Assembly (NCBI RefSeq): GCF_942548115.1
Contig: NZ_OW824151.1
Span: 2,976,001-3,040,000, forward strand
DNA from: Aeromicrobium sp. Leaf245
GTDB taxonomy: Bacteria > Actinomycetota > Actinomycetes > Propionibacteriales > Nocardioidaceae
Direction: 5' to 3'
DNA: 64,000 nucleotides
The notes below the pieces were generated by a model. It saw only the letters and a list, made by a program, of their open reading frames with translations. It was not told where the DNA came from and ran no database searches. The position numbers and the translations under genes were made by a program. Each line of letters opens with the position of its first letter. Position 1 is the first letter of the stretch. Positions 27,486 through 34,486 of this stretch are shown here, piece after piece.

Positions 27486-27591
27486 GAATCCCCCCGAGGG
27501 ATCTCGCCGGGCCTGTCCCGGCTCTCGTCGACGACGCTACGAGCGGGTGCTGCGAATTCGCTGCGAAGCCCCCGGGGGTCTCCGGGGTCGC

Positions 27592-28518
27592 TCAGTCGGC
27601 CTCGGGGTCGAACCCGGCGACGGCCACGCGGGTGGCGTCGGCGATGAGGTCGTTGTCGTACTCGGCGTCCTGCTCGGTCTTCGACGACATGATGACGAGC
27701 ACGATCGGGTCGCCGTCGGCGCGGCGCAGCACGGCGATGTCGTTGCGGGTGCCGTAGGCGGCGGCGCCGGTCTTGTCCGCGACCTCCCAGTTGTCGGGGA
27801 CGCCCGAGCGGATGAGGTCGTCACCGGTGGTGTTTCGGACCATCAGGTCGGTGAGCATGGCGCGCGCGTAGCCGTTGTTCACGGCGTCACCGTCGGCCGG
27901 GAGCAGCGTGAACGCGCGCAGGGTGGTGGCGAGCGCCTCGGGCGTGGTGGTGTCGCGGTCGTCGCCGGGGACGGCCTCGTTCAGCTCGGGCTCGATGCGC
28001 GACACGATCGTCGTCTCGTCGCCGATCTCGCGCAGGACTCCCTGCAGCTCCTCGGGTCCTCCGAGCAGGTCGAACAGCAGGTTGCCGGCGGTGTTGTCGC
28101 TGTACCGCACGGCGGCGTCGGCGAGCTCACGGACCGTCAGGTCGGTCTCGCCCTCCTCGACGGCCTTCTCGAGCTCGGGCGAGTTCTCGACGAGGTCCTC
28201 CTCGCCCAGCTCGACCGTCTGGTCCAGGACAGAGCGAGGCTTCTCGTGCAGGAGCGCACCGACGGCGAGCGCCTTGATGGTCGACGCGTACGCGAACCGC
28301 TCGTCGGCCCGGTGCTCGACGACCTGTCCGGTGCCGGTGTCGATGGCGTAGACGCCGAGGCGCGCGTCGTACTCCTCCTCCAGGTCGGCGAAGTCGGCCG
28401 AGAAGGTGGGCGACGCGGTGGCCGTCGGCTCCTCGCCGCCGTCCGGGGTGTCGTCCCCGCCGGTGCACCCGGCGAGCACGAGGGCGGCGGCGATCACGGG
28501 CAGCAGCAGACGACGCAT
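27592..28518 (-). CDS. Class A serine beta-lactamase, lipoprotein
   Basis: A 308-residue enzyme with the full class A set: S79-T-I-K82 (S70xxK73), S140-D-N142 (SDN loop), E176-P-E-L-N180 (E166/N170 on the omega loop), and K249-T-G251. The N terminus is a lipoprotein signal with lipobox VLAGC (Cys18), so the enzyme should be anchored to the outer face of the membrane. The ATG at 28518 is chosen over upstream ATGs because the signal peptide begins there. The gene stands alone, with no blaR/blaI-type regulators. Resistance spectrum cannot be read from the sequence. Confidence 0.92.
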   Translation of the reverse strand: MRRLLLPVIAAALVLAGCTGGDDTPDGGEEPTATASPTFSADFADLEEEYDARLGVYAIDTGTGQVVEHRADERFAYASTIKALAVGALLHEKPRSVLDQTVELGEEDLVENSPELEKAVEEGETDLTVRELADAAVRYSDNTAGNLLFDLLGGPEELQGVLREIGDETTIVSRIEPELNEAVPGDDRDTTTPEALATTLRAFTLLPADGDAVNNGYARAMLTDLMVRNTTGDDLIRSGVPDNWEVADKTGAAAYGTRNDIAVLRRADGDPIVLVIMSSKTEQDAEYDNDLIADATRVAVAGFDPEAD

Positions 28519-28652
28519 GCCCCTATTCGACCAGATCGCCTCGAACGCCCCTCCCTGACCCACATCCGTTTCGGACAGTTGAGGGGCGGTCAGGTCGGCC
28601 GGCACGACCCGGAAGTGTCCGAGACGGGCCCGCCCCGGCGAGTGGTACCGGG

Positions 28653-29063
28653 TCACGGTCGCCGCAGCTGCGACGACGCCTCCGCCGAGACGCGGGCCTG
28701 GTCGGGCCAGCCGGGCGGGGTGAAGGGCAGCTCGACGTCACGCTCGAGCCGGACGCTCACCGTGTCACCCCGGACCGCGACGTCGACACCGGCGACGTCC
28801 TCGCCCGCGAGGTAGCCGGCCACCAGCTGTCGCGACGCGGCGGGATCGAGCTCGATCGTCCGCTCGGCGTAGAAGGCGCCCTCGTCGAGACCGTCGGCCG
28901 CGGCCAGCGCGGCCCCGTCGGTCAGGTGGGCGAGCTCCTGACGCTGCAGGTACGCCGACGACGCGTTCACCACGACCGCGAGGAGCAGGCCGATCACCAC
29001 GAGGAAGCCGATCGTCATGACCGTCACGCTCCCCCGCTCGTCGCGCCCCACCCGGCGCGTCAT
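28653..29063 (-). CDS. TadG-like secreted/pilus-associated protein
   Basis: A 136-residue protein with a charged N terminus (RRVGRDERGSVTV), one hydrophobic helix and a surface-exposed remainder starting YLQRQELAHLTDGAALAAADG, the pattern of TadG-type 'pilus assembly' and Rv3654c-like proteins. It is the last gene of the Tad operon and overlaps the preceding gene as ATGA. It probably sits in or across the membrane as a minor pilus or helicopter-type component. Confidence 0.8.
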   Translation of the reverse strand: MTRRVGRDERGSVTVMTIGFLVVIGLLLAVVVNASSAYLQRQELAHLTDGAALAAADGLDEGAFYAERTIELDPAASRQLVAGYLAGEDVAGVDVAVRGDTVSVRLERDVELPFTPPGWPDQARVSAEASSQLRRP

Positions 29064-29482
29064 CGGCCCTCCCGGAACGAGCCGAACGGCTCGGTGTGGT
29101 CGGAGTCGACGGCGATGCCACCGATCCGCTCCCCCAGCGCCGACGGGGTGAGCGGCAGCGGCTGGACGGTGCGCACCGACACCCGCACCGAGGACCCGGG
29201 CTGCAGGCACGCGTCCGGCGTCGGGAGGCAGGTGACCACCACGTCGGCGTCGACCCGTTGGTCGGCGAGCGCCACCGCTGCGGCCCTGCGCGCCCGGTCG
29301 GCGGCTGTGGCGGTGTCGGGCGCCTGCACGTAGGCACGGGCCGCGGCCTTGCTGGCCGAGGAGACCCCGTAGGCGGCGCGCTGGGCGTCGAAGACCGCGA
29401 TCATCACGTAGACGAACGGCACGAGCAGGAGCACCGTCAGCCAGACGAACTCCACCGGGGCCGAGCCGCGCTCGCACCTCAC
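29060..29482 (-). CDS. TadE-like pseudopilin (second copy)
   Basis: A 140-residue TadE-type protein. RGSAPVEFVWLTVLLLVPFVYVMIAVFDAQRAAYG is the typical (split here as) short basic N terminus, Gly-Ser-Ala, Glu and a hydrophobic helix, followed by SSASKAAARAYVQA. Such pseudopilins are processed and built into the Tad pilus. Four-base overlaps link it to the genes on both sides, and two Cys residues (CLPTPDAC) could form a disulfide. Confidence 0.85.
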   Translation of the reverse strand: MRCERGSAPVEFVWLTVLLLVPFVYVMIAVFDAQRAAYGVSSASKAAARAYVQAPDTATAADRARRAAAVALADQRVDADVVVTCLPTPDACLQPGSSVRVSVRTVQPLPLTPSALGERIGGIAVDSDHTEPFGSFREGR

Positions 29483-29877
29483 GGCTCCTCCTGCAGGAGT
29501 GCGCGACCGCGGACGTCGAGAGAGACGCTCGGCCCGAGGACCCCCAGCGCCGGCACCTCGGCACGCACCCGCACGACGAGCGCCGGGGCGCCGTCGACGG
29601 ACCCCCGCGATGCCGTCACCGACCTCGCGAACCGCTCGGACAGGCTGCCCGAGATCATCCGTCGCGTCCGCGCCACCGCCTCACCGCTCGAGGCGCCGAG
29701 CGGGGCACCTGCTCGCGCGCCGTCGGACGCGGCGGCGGTGAGGGTGTTGCGGACGTGCAGCACGAGGCCCAGCTGCATGATGCCGAGCACGAGCGGGACG
29801 AGCACCACCACGACGAGCACGTAGTCGACGACGGCCGACCCGCGCTCCTGGTGTGCTCGACGCTCGCGGCGGGTCAG
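29479..29877 (-). CDS. TadE-like pseudopilin (first copy), probable CTG start
   Basis: A 132-residue TadE-type pseudopilin: basic N terminus LTRRERRAHQERGSAVVDY, hydrophobic helix VLVVVVLVPLVLGIMQLGL, then NTLTAAASDGARAG. No ATG, GTG or TTG stands at a sensible place. The frame is open far upstream through the neighbouring gene, and the family N terminus begins at CTG 29877. This CTG overlaps the stop of the DUF5302 gene as CTGA, exactly the geometry of the ATGA couplings elsewhere in the operon. An in-frame GTG inside the membrane helix would give a broken protein. The start is therefore an inference. Confidence 0.75.
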   Translation of the reverse strand: MTRRERRAHQERGSAVVDYVLVVVVLVPLVLGIMQLGLVLHVRNTLTAAASDGARAGAPLGASSGEAVARTRRMISGSLSERFARSVTASRGSVDGAPALVVRVRAEVPALGVLGPSVSLDVRGRALLQEEP

Positions 29878-30035
29878 ACGCTCTTGCGGCGGAACTCCGG
29901 CTGGGCGATCGGCTTGTCGGCACCGTGCGACTTCTCGCTGCCGTCGTGCTCGGCGGTCTGGGCCGACGCGTGGTGCTTGCCGGCCTTCTTCTCGAGGGCC
30001 TCGCGCATCTTGGCCTTCAGGTCGTCGTTCGCCAC
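29874..30035 (-). CDS. DUF5302 small protein inside the Tad operon
   Basis: A 53-residue hydrophilic protein starting at GTG 30035 with a strong GGAGG upstream. The pattern ANDDLKAKMREALEKKAGKHHAS and the C-terminal RRKSV match the small actinobacterial DUF5302 family, whose role is unknown. Its stop overlaps the next gene's CTG start. Being in the Tad operon suggests co-expression with the pilus, not necessarily a role in it. Confidence 0.82.
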   Translation of the reverse strand: MANDDLKAKMREALEKKAGKHHASAQTAEHDGSEKSHGADKPIAQPEFRRKSV

Positions 30036-30135
30036 GGTGCCTCCTAGGGTTCCGGCCACCGTACCCCCAGGGCACCCCGAACGGTGGCAGCATGCGAGCG
30101 CTCGCACTCGCGAGAGATCGGCTCCGCACCGGACC

Positions 30136-30318
30136 TCAACGCACCGAGTCGAGCGCGTCCCTGAGCATCGAGCTCAGCTCCGGGCCGGCGATCGCCGCCA
30201 GCAGCGCGACGAGGCCGGCGGACATGACCGTGATCATGACCCACCCGGGCACGTCACCCCGTTCGTCGTGCGGGGGATGCTGCAGTCGTTCGAGGACTCT
30301 TCTGTTCAGTCGTGACAT
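30136..30318 (-). CDS. Small single-helix pilin-like protein of the Tad operon
   Basis: A 60-residue protein with a basic, polar N terminus (to about residue 20), ERGDVPGWVMITVMSAGL at the start of one hydrophobic helix, and a short C-terminal tail. The layout resembles small Flp/TadE-type pilins of actinobacterial Tad clusters, though a clean Flp processing site is not obvious. A GGAG site precedes the ATG at 30318. It follows the C-terminal end of tadC by nine bases. Confidence 0.72.
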   Translation of the reverse strand: MSRLNRRVLERLQHPPHDERGDVPGWVMITVMSAGLVALLAAIAGPELSSMLRDALDSVR

Positions 30319-30327
30319 GACGCTCCT

Positions 30328-30417
30328 TCAGCTGGAGAGGCGGAGGCCGACGAGGCCCGGGTAGAAGGCGAAGACGACGGTGACCGGCAGCACGAGGAAG
30401 ACGACGGGGAGCAACAT
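30328..30417 (-). pseudogene. tadC: tadC, C-terminal 29 codons cut off by the integrated element
   Basis: Starting at an ATG at 30417 the minus strand reads MLLPVVFLVLPVTVV, then FAFYPGLVGLRLSS and a stop. This is the conserved last membrane helix of TadC/GspF-like platform proteins, which usually ends in PVVFL...LPVTVLF..FPGL. The matching N-terminal part, ending ...GGRKEILM, lies 14.2 kb away at 44645. Joining them at the shared ATG gives ...KEILMLLPVVFL, a normal 302-residue TadC. As it stands the fragment has no known function. Confidence 0.92.
30415..30417. other. Left attachment junction of the element (shared CAT core)
   Basis: To the left the sequence is tadC (GGGGAGCAACAT on the plus strand). 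To the right it is element DNA. The only identity with the other junction is CAT, as expected for a large serine recombinase, which needs just a two-base central dinucleotide. The inferred empty site reads GGGGAGCAACATCAGGATC. Confidence 0.75.
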
Positions 30418-30513
30418 TCGTCAGCGCTACACCCGGCTGACACGAAAGTGCTCCCGCGTCGTCTGAAGCGACCGGGAGCGTGGACCGACCCAACCACCAA
30501 CGAAGGATCGATC

Positions 30514-30846
30514 ATGAGCAACGCTACCGCTCTCCCGCCGTCACTGACTTGCCTCGACGGGATGCAGCTCGACTCGTTTCGCATCTACCCGGAGCCCGGC
30601 GGCGTCTGGCACTATGCCGCCGATCCGGACATCGGGATCAAGGTTCAGCAGGGCGTGGGCCGCTCGTCGGAGCAGGCCGTCCAGATCGCGCATGAGCAGA
30701 CCACGCTCGTGATCGTGCTGCATGAAGACGGTCAGGCTGGACAGCGATCGGTGACCACCGACAGCGAGGCCACGATCGTCGAGCTGCGTGAAGCGATCGA
30801 GCTCTTGCAGGCGATGCTGAGCGCTCACGAGGCGGTGCAGGCATGA
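30514..30846 (+). CDS. Hypothetical protein, first rightward gene of the element
   Basis: A 110-residue acidic cytosolic protein starting MSNATALPPS at 30514, with GAAGGA upstream. I recognise no family. A short inverted repeat (GCTCCCG at 30450-30456 with CGGGAGC at 30473-30479) lies in its leader. Its stop overlaps the next start as ATGA. Small genes like this open the early operon of many actinobacterial integrative elements. Confidence 0.75.
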   Translation: MSNATALPPSLTCLDGMQLDSFRIYPEPGGVWHYAADPDIGIKVQQGVGRSSEQAVQIAHEQTTLVIVLHEDGQAGQRSVTTDSEATIVELREAIELLQAMLSAHEAVQA

Positions 30847-31217
30847 CCGCGCTCGAAGGCGAGACGCTGCCCGTCCAAGCGCGCGAGACGTTCACCTGTC
30901 CGAGGTGGTGCACCGCGGTTCACGACCGCGAGGCCCTGCACGCCTGGGACGACGGGCAGTGGACGGTGCATCACGAGGGCGAGGAGATCGCGTGGCCCAC
31001 GTCGCGCGGCACGGAGATGACCGCTCGGCTCGTGTGGACGGAGATCGTCGGCTCGCGGCCGATCGTCGTCGAGGGTTGGACTGACTTCGACCCCGTGAGG
31101 ATCGAGCTCGGCGGCGACGACGGCAGCGGCTACATGGGCACCCACGAGGTCATGCCGAGCGACTGGCCAGAGTGGCAGCGTGTGCTGACCGCGCTCTGGG
31201 AGAAGGCCAAGTCGTGA
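30843..31217 (+). CDS. DUF6907-like small protein with CPxWC motif
   Basis: A 124-residue protein with FTCPRWCTAVHD near residues 17-28 and a HHEGEE segment further on. The CPxWC...H arrangement is typical of DUF6907-type proteins found in actinobacterial phages and integrative elements, and may bind zinc. It overlaps both neighbours by four bases (ATGA and GTGA). Function unknown. Confidence 0.72.
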   Translation: MTALEGETLPVQARETFTCPRWCTAVHDREALHAWDDGQWTVHHEGEEIAWPTSRGTEMTARLVWTEIVGSRPIVVEGWTDFDPVRIELGGDDGSGYMGTHEVMPSDWPEWQRVLTALWEKAKS

Positions 31218-31837
31218 GTACCGCACGATCTCCTCGTCCCGAACTCGACCCAAAGCTCGCCGAAGCTATCGCTCAACGTATGTGGACTCGCCCTTCCGCG
31301 TACCAACCGTGGACCGATCTTCGTTCGCGCAGAGGCGTGGACATGCAATGGCACATCGGGAAGGTCAGCAAGTGGGACCGGCCCCTCGGAGTCACCGACT
31401 TCACCAATCTGTCCATCACCCTCCGCGCCGATCTCACAGAACAGCAACTGCGATGCACTCTGACTCATGAACTCGTGCACCTCGAGCGTGGGCCGACCAA
31501 CTACACCGGCCTTTCTACGCCACGCGAGGAAGAGAAGGTGCATCTTGTTGCGAGTCAGCGACTGGTCGATCCGGTGCTGTTCGAGCTCCTGGCGAAGGAC
31601 TCTGACGACCGAGCCTTCTCCGGTCCCGCGCGCATCCGCCTTCTAGGAGTGGATCTTCGGACTCTCAAGGTATGGGCGAAGTGGCGGGCCGGAGTTCAGA
31701 TGAAGACCGCTCTGGCTCGATTCGAGCAATTCCATCCTGAGCAGCCTCCTCAAAGGCCTGCGCCATGGATGGAGCGCTACCGCGCGTCGCACCCCTGGGT
31801 CGAGGCGGCCTTTGAAGAAGAGGCGGCCGCGCAGTGA
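31214..31837 (+). CDS. ImmA/IrrE-like zinc metallopeptidase
   Basis: A 207-residue protein. H85-E-L-V-H89-L-E is the zinc and catalytic motif of the ImmA/IrrE (M78-like) family. Members cleave phage or element repressors, or toxin/antitoxin regulators, to trigger induction. The GTG at 31214 overlaps the preceding stop as GTGA; a longer frame upstream is a shadow. It ends the first rightward operon, before a region dense in inverted repeats. The target is unknown. The HTH protein at 39901-40320 is the only DNA-binding regulator of suitable type on the element. Confidence 0.78.
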   Translation: MSTARSPRPELDPKLAEAIAQRMWTRPSAYQPWTDLRSRRGVDMQWHIGKVSKWDRPLGVTDFTNLSITLRADLTEQQLRCTLTHELVHLERGPTNYTGLSTPREEEKVHLVASQRLVDPVLFELLAKDSDDRAFSGPARIRLLGVDLRTLKVWAKWRAGVQMKTALARFEQFHPEQPPQRPAPWMERYRASHPWVEAAFEEEAAAQ

Positions 31838-31879
31838 TCGCCCGCTTCAACCTCACCCGAGGCTCACCCGGCCCGCCGT

Positions 31880-32010
31880 CCCTCGAGGGCGGCAGAGGCA
31901 TTCGTCAAATGACGATTACCTCGCTCGAGCGGTAATCGGGATTCCCCGATTGACCCTGTCCACATTTGTAGACACGCCGACCCCTCGCAGGTGTTCAATC
32001 CTGAACACCT
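31880..32010. promoter_or_regulatory. Cluster of five inverted repeats before the ParB-like gene
   Basis: In 131 bp there are five inverted repeats. CCCTCGAGGG lies at 31880-31889. CGTCA and TGACG (31903-31914) are separated by AA. GATTACC and GGTAATC (31914-31937) flank a GCTCGAGC palindrome. AATCGGG and CCCGATT (31934-31951) are four bases apart. AGGTGTTCA and TGAACACCT (31989-32010) are four bases apart and nine bases long each. TTGACC at 31950 may be a -35 element. The last, longest repeat looks like a repressor operator. The whole set could also be a replication origin or a centromere-like site for the adjacent ParB-like protein. Confidence 0.6.
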
Positions 32011-32025
32011 CAGACAGGACCCCTC

Positions 32026-32835
32026 ATGCCCACCACCCCCACCGTCGAGATCGTCGACGTCTCCCCCGAGCTCGCCGAACGCTGGCTCGCTAAGAACCCG
32101 AACAACCGCAACATCCGCAAAGCCGTGATCGACGGCTATGCCCGCGACATGACCACCGGCAACTGGGTCCTTAACGGCGAGACCCTCAAGTTCGACACCG
32201 CCGGCCGGCTCATCGACGGCCAGCACCGACTCTCGGCCGTGATTGTCGCCCACACCACTGTCCCGATGATCGTGGTCCGCGGGGTGGACGAGACCGTGAT
32301 GGACACGGTCGATGCCGGCGCGAAACGTACCTACGCAGACGCTCTCAAGCTCCAGGGCGAGGAGAACACCACCACCCTGGCTGCGGTCGCCAGACGGGCT
32401 GTCATGTGGTCCAAAGGCGCCCGCACGAACACCGGTGCTGTCCGTCCGACGCCACGCGAGATGAATGCGTTTCTGGAAACCCACCCGAGCATCCGGACGT
32501 CGGCCGACGCAGCAGTGCGCCTTGCCTCCCGCACGCTCCTGCCCGCATCCGTGGTCGGTCTCTGCCACTGGCTGTTCGCCGACCTCGACACCGACGATGC
32601 CGACTGGTTCCTCGCGCGCATCGCGGACGGAGACGGCGTGCCCAGCAACTCCCCCGTCGCCGCCCTGCGCAACCGCATCGTGAAGATGCGCGTCTCCGGC
32701 GGACGGGTGAACGAGACGGAGGCACTGGCGCTCGTCATCTACGCCTGGAACGCGCACCGCCGCGGCGAGACACGGAACAAGCTGCAGATGCCGAAGGGTG
32801 GACTAACCCCCGAGAACTTCCCGGAGCCGCGCTAG
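32026..32835 (+). CDS. ParB-like protein with DGQHRL motif
   Basis: A 269-residue protein. Residues ~60-70 contain RLIDGQHRLSAV, the DGQHR signature of the ParB/sulfiredoxin-like N-terminal fold, followed by VDAGAKRTYADALKL. This arrangement is common in phage and plasmid proteins annotated as ParB-like, whose DNA role is mostly untested. The C-terminal half is helical. AGGA precedes the ATG, and the gene sits directly behind an inverted-repeat cluster that could be its binding site. Partition, replication or modification roles are all possible. Confidence 0.7.
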   Translation: MPTTPTVEIVDVSPELAERWLAKNPNNRNIRKAVIDGYARDMTTGNWVLNGETLKFDTAGRLIDGQHRLSAVIVAHTTVPMIVVRGVDETVMDTVDAGAKRTYADALKLQGEENTTTLAAVARRAVMWSKGARTNTGAVRPTPREMNAFLETHPSIRTSADAAVRLASRTLLPASVVGLCHWLFADLDTDDADWFLARIADGDGVPSNSPVAALRNRIVKMRVSGGRVNETEALALVIYAWNAHRRGETRNKLQMPKGGLTPENFPEPR

Positions 32836-32878
32836 AGGTCGTACCACTCACCGCGCCAAAGAGTTGTAGGTTTCCCTT

Positions 32879-33613
32879 GTGACTGGCGCTCGTCTATGGA
32901 GTTCTGCACTCATTCTTGAGTGGGATCCAATCCTCACGTTCGCTCGCCGACGATCCGAGTTGCTGGACTGGTACGAAGAGAACCTGACGCCCAAGGCCTT
33001 CATCGACGAGGAAGACATCGTCGGCGTCGCCGTCGGATCCTTGCAACACCGGGTGAACACCGGCCGCAACTCGCTGGTGCTCCAACAAGTCACCACAGAG
33101 CGCTTGCCCAGTTCGGTGGCACGAACCATCGAAGGAACGCTCAACACGATGCGCCCCCAGAACATCCGCGTGAGCGGCTTTCGCGCATTGATTAGCGTGC
33201 CCGTCGACCTCGACTTCGACGAAGTTCGCGAGTCGCTGGCGCAGCGCGCAGTTCGGTTCAACTTGTCGGAACGCGTCCCGCCGACGTTCCGCGCATCAGA
33301 TGTGGCCATCCTTGCTGACATCGAGGACGAACTCGGGCCACTTCAGGTCGAGTTCGGCGTCGTGAACGCTCAGCAGTTGAGGGAGCGCCTCCGCCAGGAC
33401 GTTCGCGGTCGGACCTTGAAGTTCGGTGCCCAGCATGTGCTACCTGCGGACCCGCGAGAGAGCGAGCTGCCGCCCTGCTCAGTGTTCGGCGAAGTCCTGA
33501 TCTTTCAGCCATCGACTACTGGTCTCACCAGCGCGAACGAGATCTTGGCGGCCCGTGAAGGTTTCGTCTCAAAGGCAACGGGCGTCGTGCGGGAACTAGC
33601 GGCGGGGCTGTAG
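32879..33613 (+). CDS. Unrecognised 244-residue protein
   Basis: Starts at GTG 32879 in a somewhat AT-richer region than the flanks. It is a mixed alpha/beta cytosolic protein with no signal peptide or membrane helix. It begins with a Trp-rich segment (LWSSALILEWDPIL), has a basic RRRSELLDWYEENL helix, and an acidic middle with DLDFDEVRESL. I do not recognise the family. It heads a group of three rightward genes with no core phage function, so it belongs to the accessory cargo of the element. Confidence 0.75.
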   Translation: MTGARLWSSALILEWDPILTFARRRSELLDWYEENLTPKAFIDEEDIVGVAVGSLQHRVNTGRNSLVLQQVTTERLPSSVARTIEGTLNTMRPQNIRVSGFRALISVPVDLDFDEVRESLAQRAVRFNLSERVPPTFRASDVAILADIEDELGPLQVEFGVVNAQQLRERLRQDVRGRTLKFGAQHVLPADPRESELPPCSVFGEVLIFQPSTTGLTSANEILAAREGFVSKATGVVRELAAGL

Positions 33614-33646
33614 TGTTTACATTCTTAGAGCAGAGGGGAGACGACC

Positions 33647-33841
33647 ATGACGACTATCGCTTACACAGACGCACCCAACACGGTTCGCGCAGTGGACGAG
33701 GCAAGTTGGATCGTGGTTCGCTCATCCAGCCGAGCGAAGTCCGCTTCACTCACACCTTCCGAGCTTGCTCTTCTGGCAAGCGACTCGGACGCGCCGATCG
33801 CTCACTTCACGCCTTCCAAACCGCGTCCAGCCTTCGACTGA
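33647..33841 (+). CDS. Unrecognised 64-residue protein
   Basis: A small protein starting MTTIAYTDAPNT with a good GGGGAG ribosome site ten bases upstream. It is rich in Ser, Ala and Pro with no membrane helix. AT-rich sequence just ahead (TAGTGTTTACATTCTTAGAG at 33611-33630) could hold its own promoter. It may pair functionally with one of its neighbours, but nothing in the sequence proves this. Confidence 0.6.
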   Translation: MTTIAYTDAPNTVRAVDEASWIVVRSSSRAKSASLTPSELALLASDSDAPIAHFTPSKPRPAFD

Positions 33842-33859
33842 CATCCTCCGGCGCGTCCG

Positions 33860-34306
33860 ATGCCCGGACGTAGGGCCGAGGAGAGCGACCGGCACGATCT
33901 TGAGTCGTTTTGTTGTCAGTCTCCGGAACGTGAGTGGGAAGCTGAGGTCGAGGATGCCATCCGCGGCGCTCTCGGGTGGCAGGCTGAGCGGCAGGACCGC
34001 GAGGTCCGGCTGTTCCACTTCAACCACGATCTATCGGTCGTAGTTGGGTATGAGGACGCCGACGAACACGACCCTGAGGCAGGCATTTTCGTAGCCTTTA
34101 TGGGCGTGCACCTGTTCCACCAAGGGAACGAGTATGGCCCTCACGCGTTCGACACCCTCCTCCCGGAGTTGCGGGAGAGAGCTCTTGGGGGACGCATTTC
34201 CGCGCGCGTGCACCCGTTGAATGAGCACAGCAAGTCCGCGCTGAGCAAGCTCAACTTTGGTCTCCTCGAAGTTGAGGAAGACTACGAGCTCTGGCGCACT
34301 GTCTAG
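33860..34306 (+). CDS. GNAT-like acetyltransferase-type protein
   Basis: A 148-residue protein. The C-terminal part ARVHPLNEHSKSALSKLNF matches the GNAT motif V-x-P-x-N-x-x-S-x-x-x-L-x-K-x-G-F apart from the final Gly-Phe, and is followed by a short beta strand (EVEEDYELW). The centre has VVVGYEDADEHDPEAGIFVAF (a strand pair). The start at 33860 has only a weak ribosome site. If it is an N-acetyltransferase the substrate is unknown. Some GNATs are toxins, but no clear antitoxin is seen. Confidence 0.6.
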   Translation: MPGRRAEESDRHDLESFCCQSPEREWEAEVEDAIRGALGWQAERQDREVRLFHFNHDLSVVVGYEDADEHDPEAGIFVAFMGVHLFHQGNEYGPHAFDTLLPELRERALGGRISARVHPLNEHSKSALSKLNFGLLEVEEDYELWRTV

Positions 34307-34417
34307 ACCTCGCACTCGGCGCTCACTGCGTGCGTTGGGATGCATGCAGCTTCGAGTCCGAACCGGGCGTTAGCACGCTCGACGTCGCGCCACGGAGCTC
34401 GGCGGCCTGGCGCTCGT

Positions 34418-34441
34418 CGACCGGAAGCATGCTTCCGGTCG
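34418..34441. terminator. Perfect 24-bp palindrome between convergent genes
   Basis: The sequence from 34418 to 34441 (CGACCGGAAGCA and its exact complement) is a perfect inverted repeat without a loop. It stands between the stop of the GNAT-like gene at 34306 and the convergent stop of the membrane protein gene at 34487. A bidirectional terminator is most likely; a protein-binding operator is an alternative. Confidence 0.65.
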
Positions 34442-34486
34442 GAAGTGAGGTAACCGTCGCGGCTGCGTCGATTGACATGCTTCGAC

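Noticed and set aside
30448..30513. Upstream extension of the first element gene
   Set aside because: The added residues lack conservation features, while ATG 30514 has a good ribosome site.
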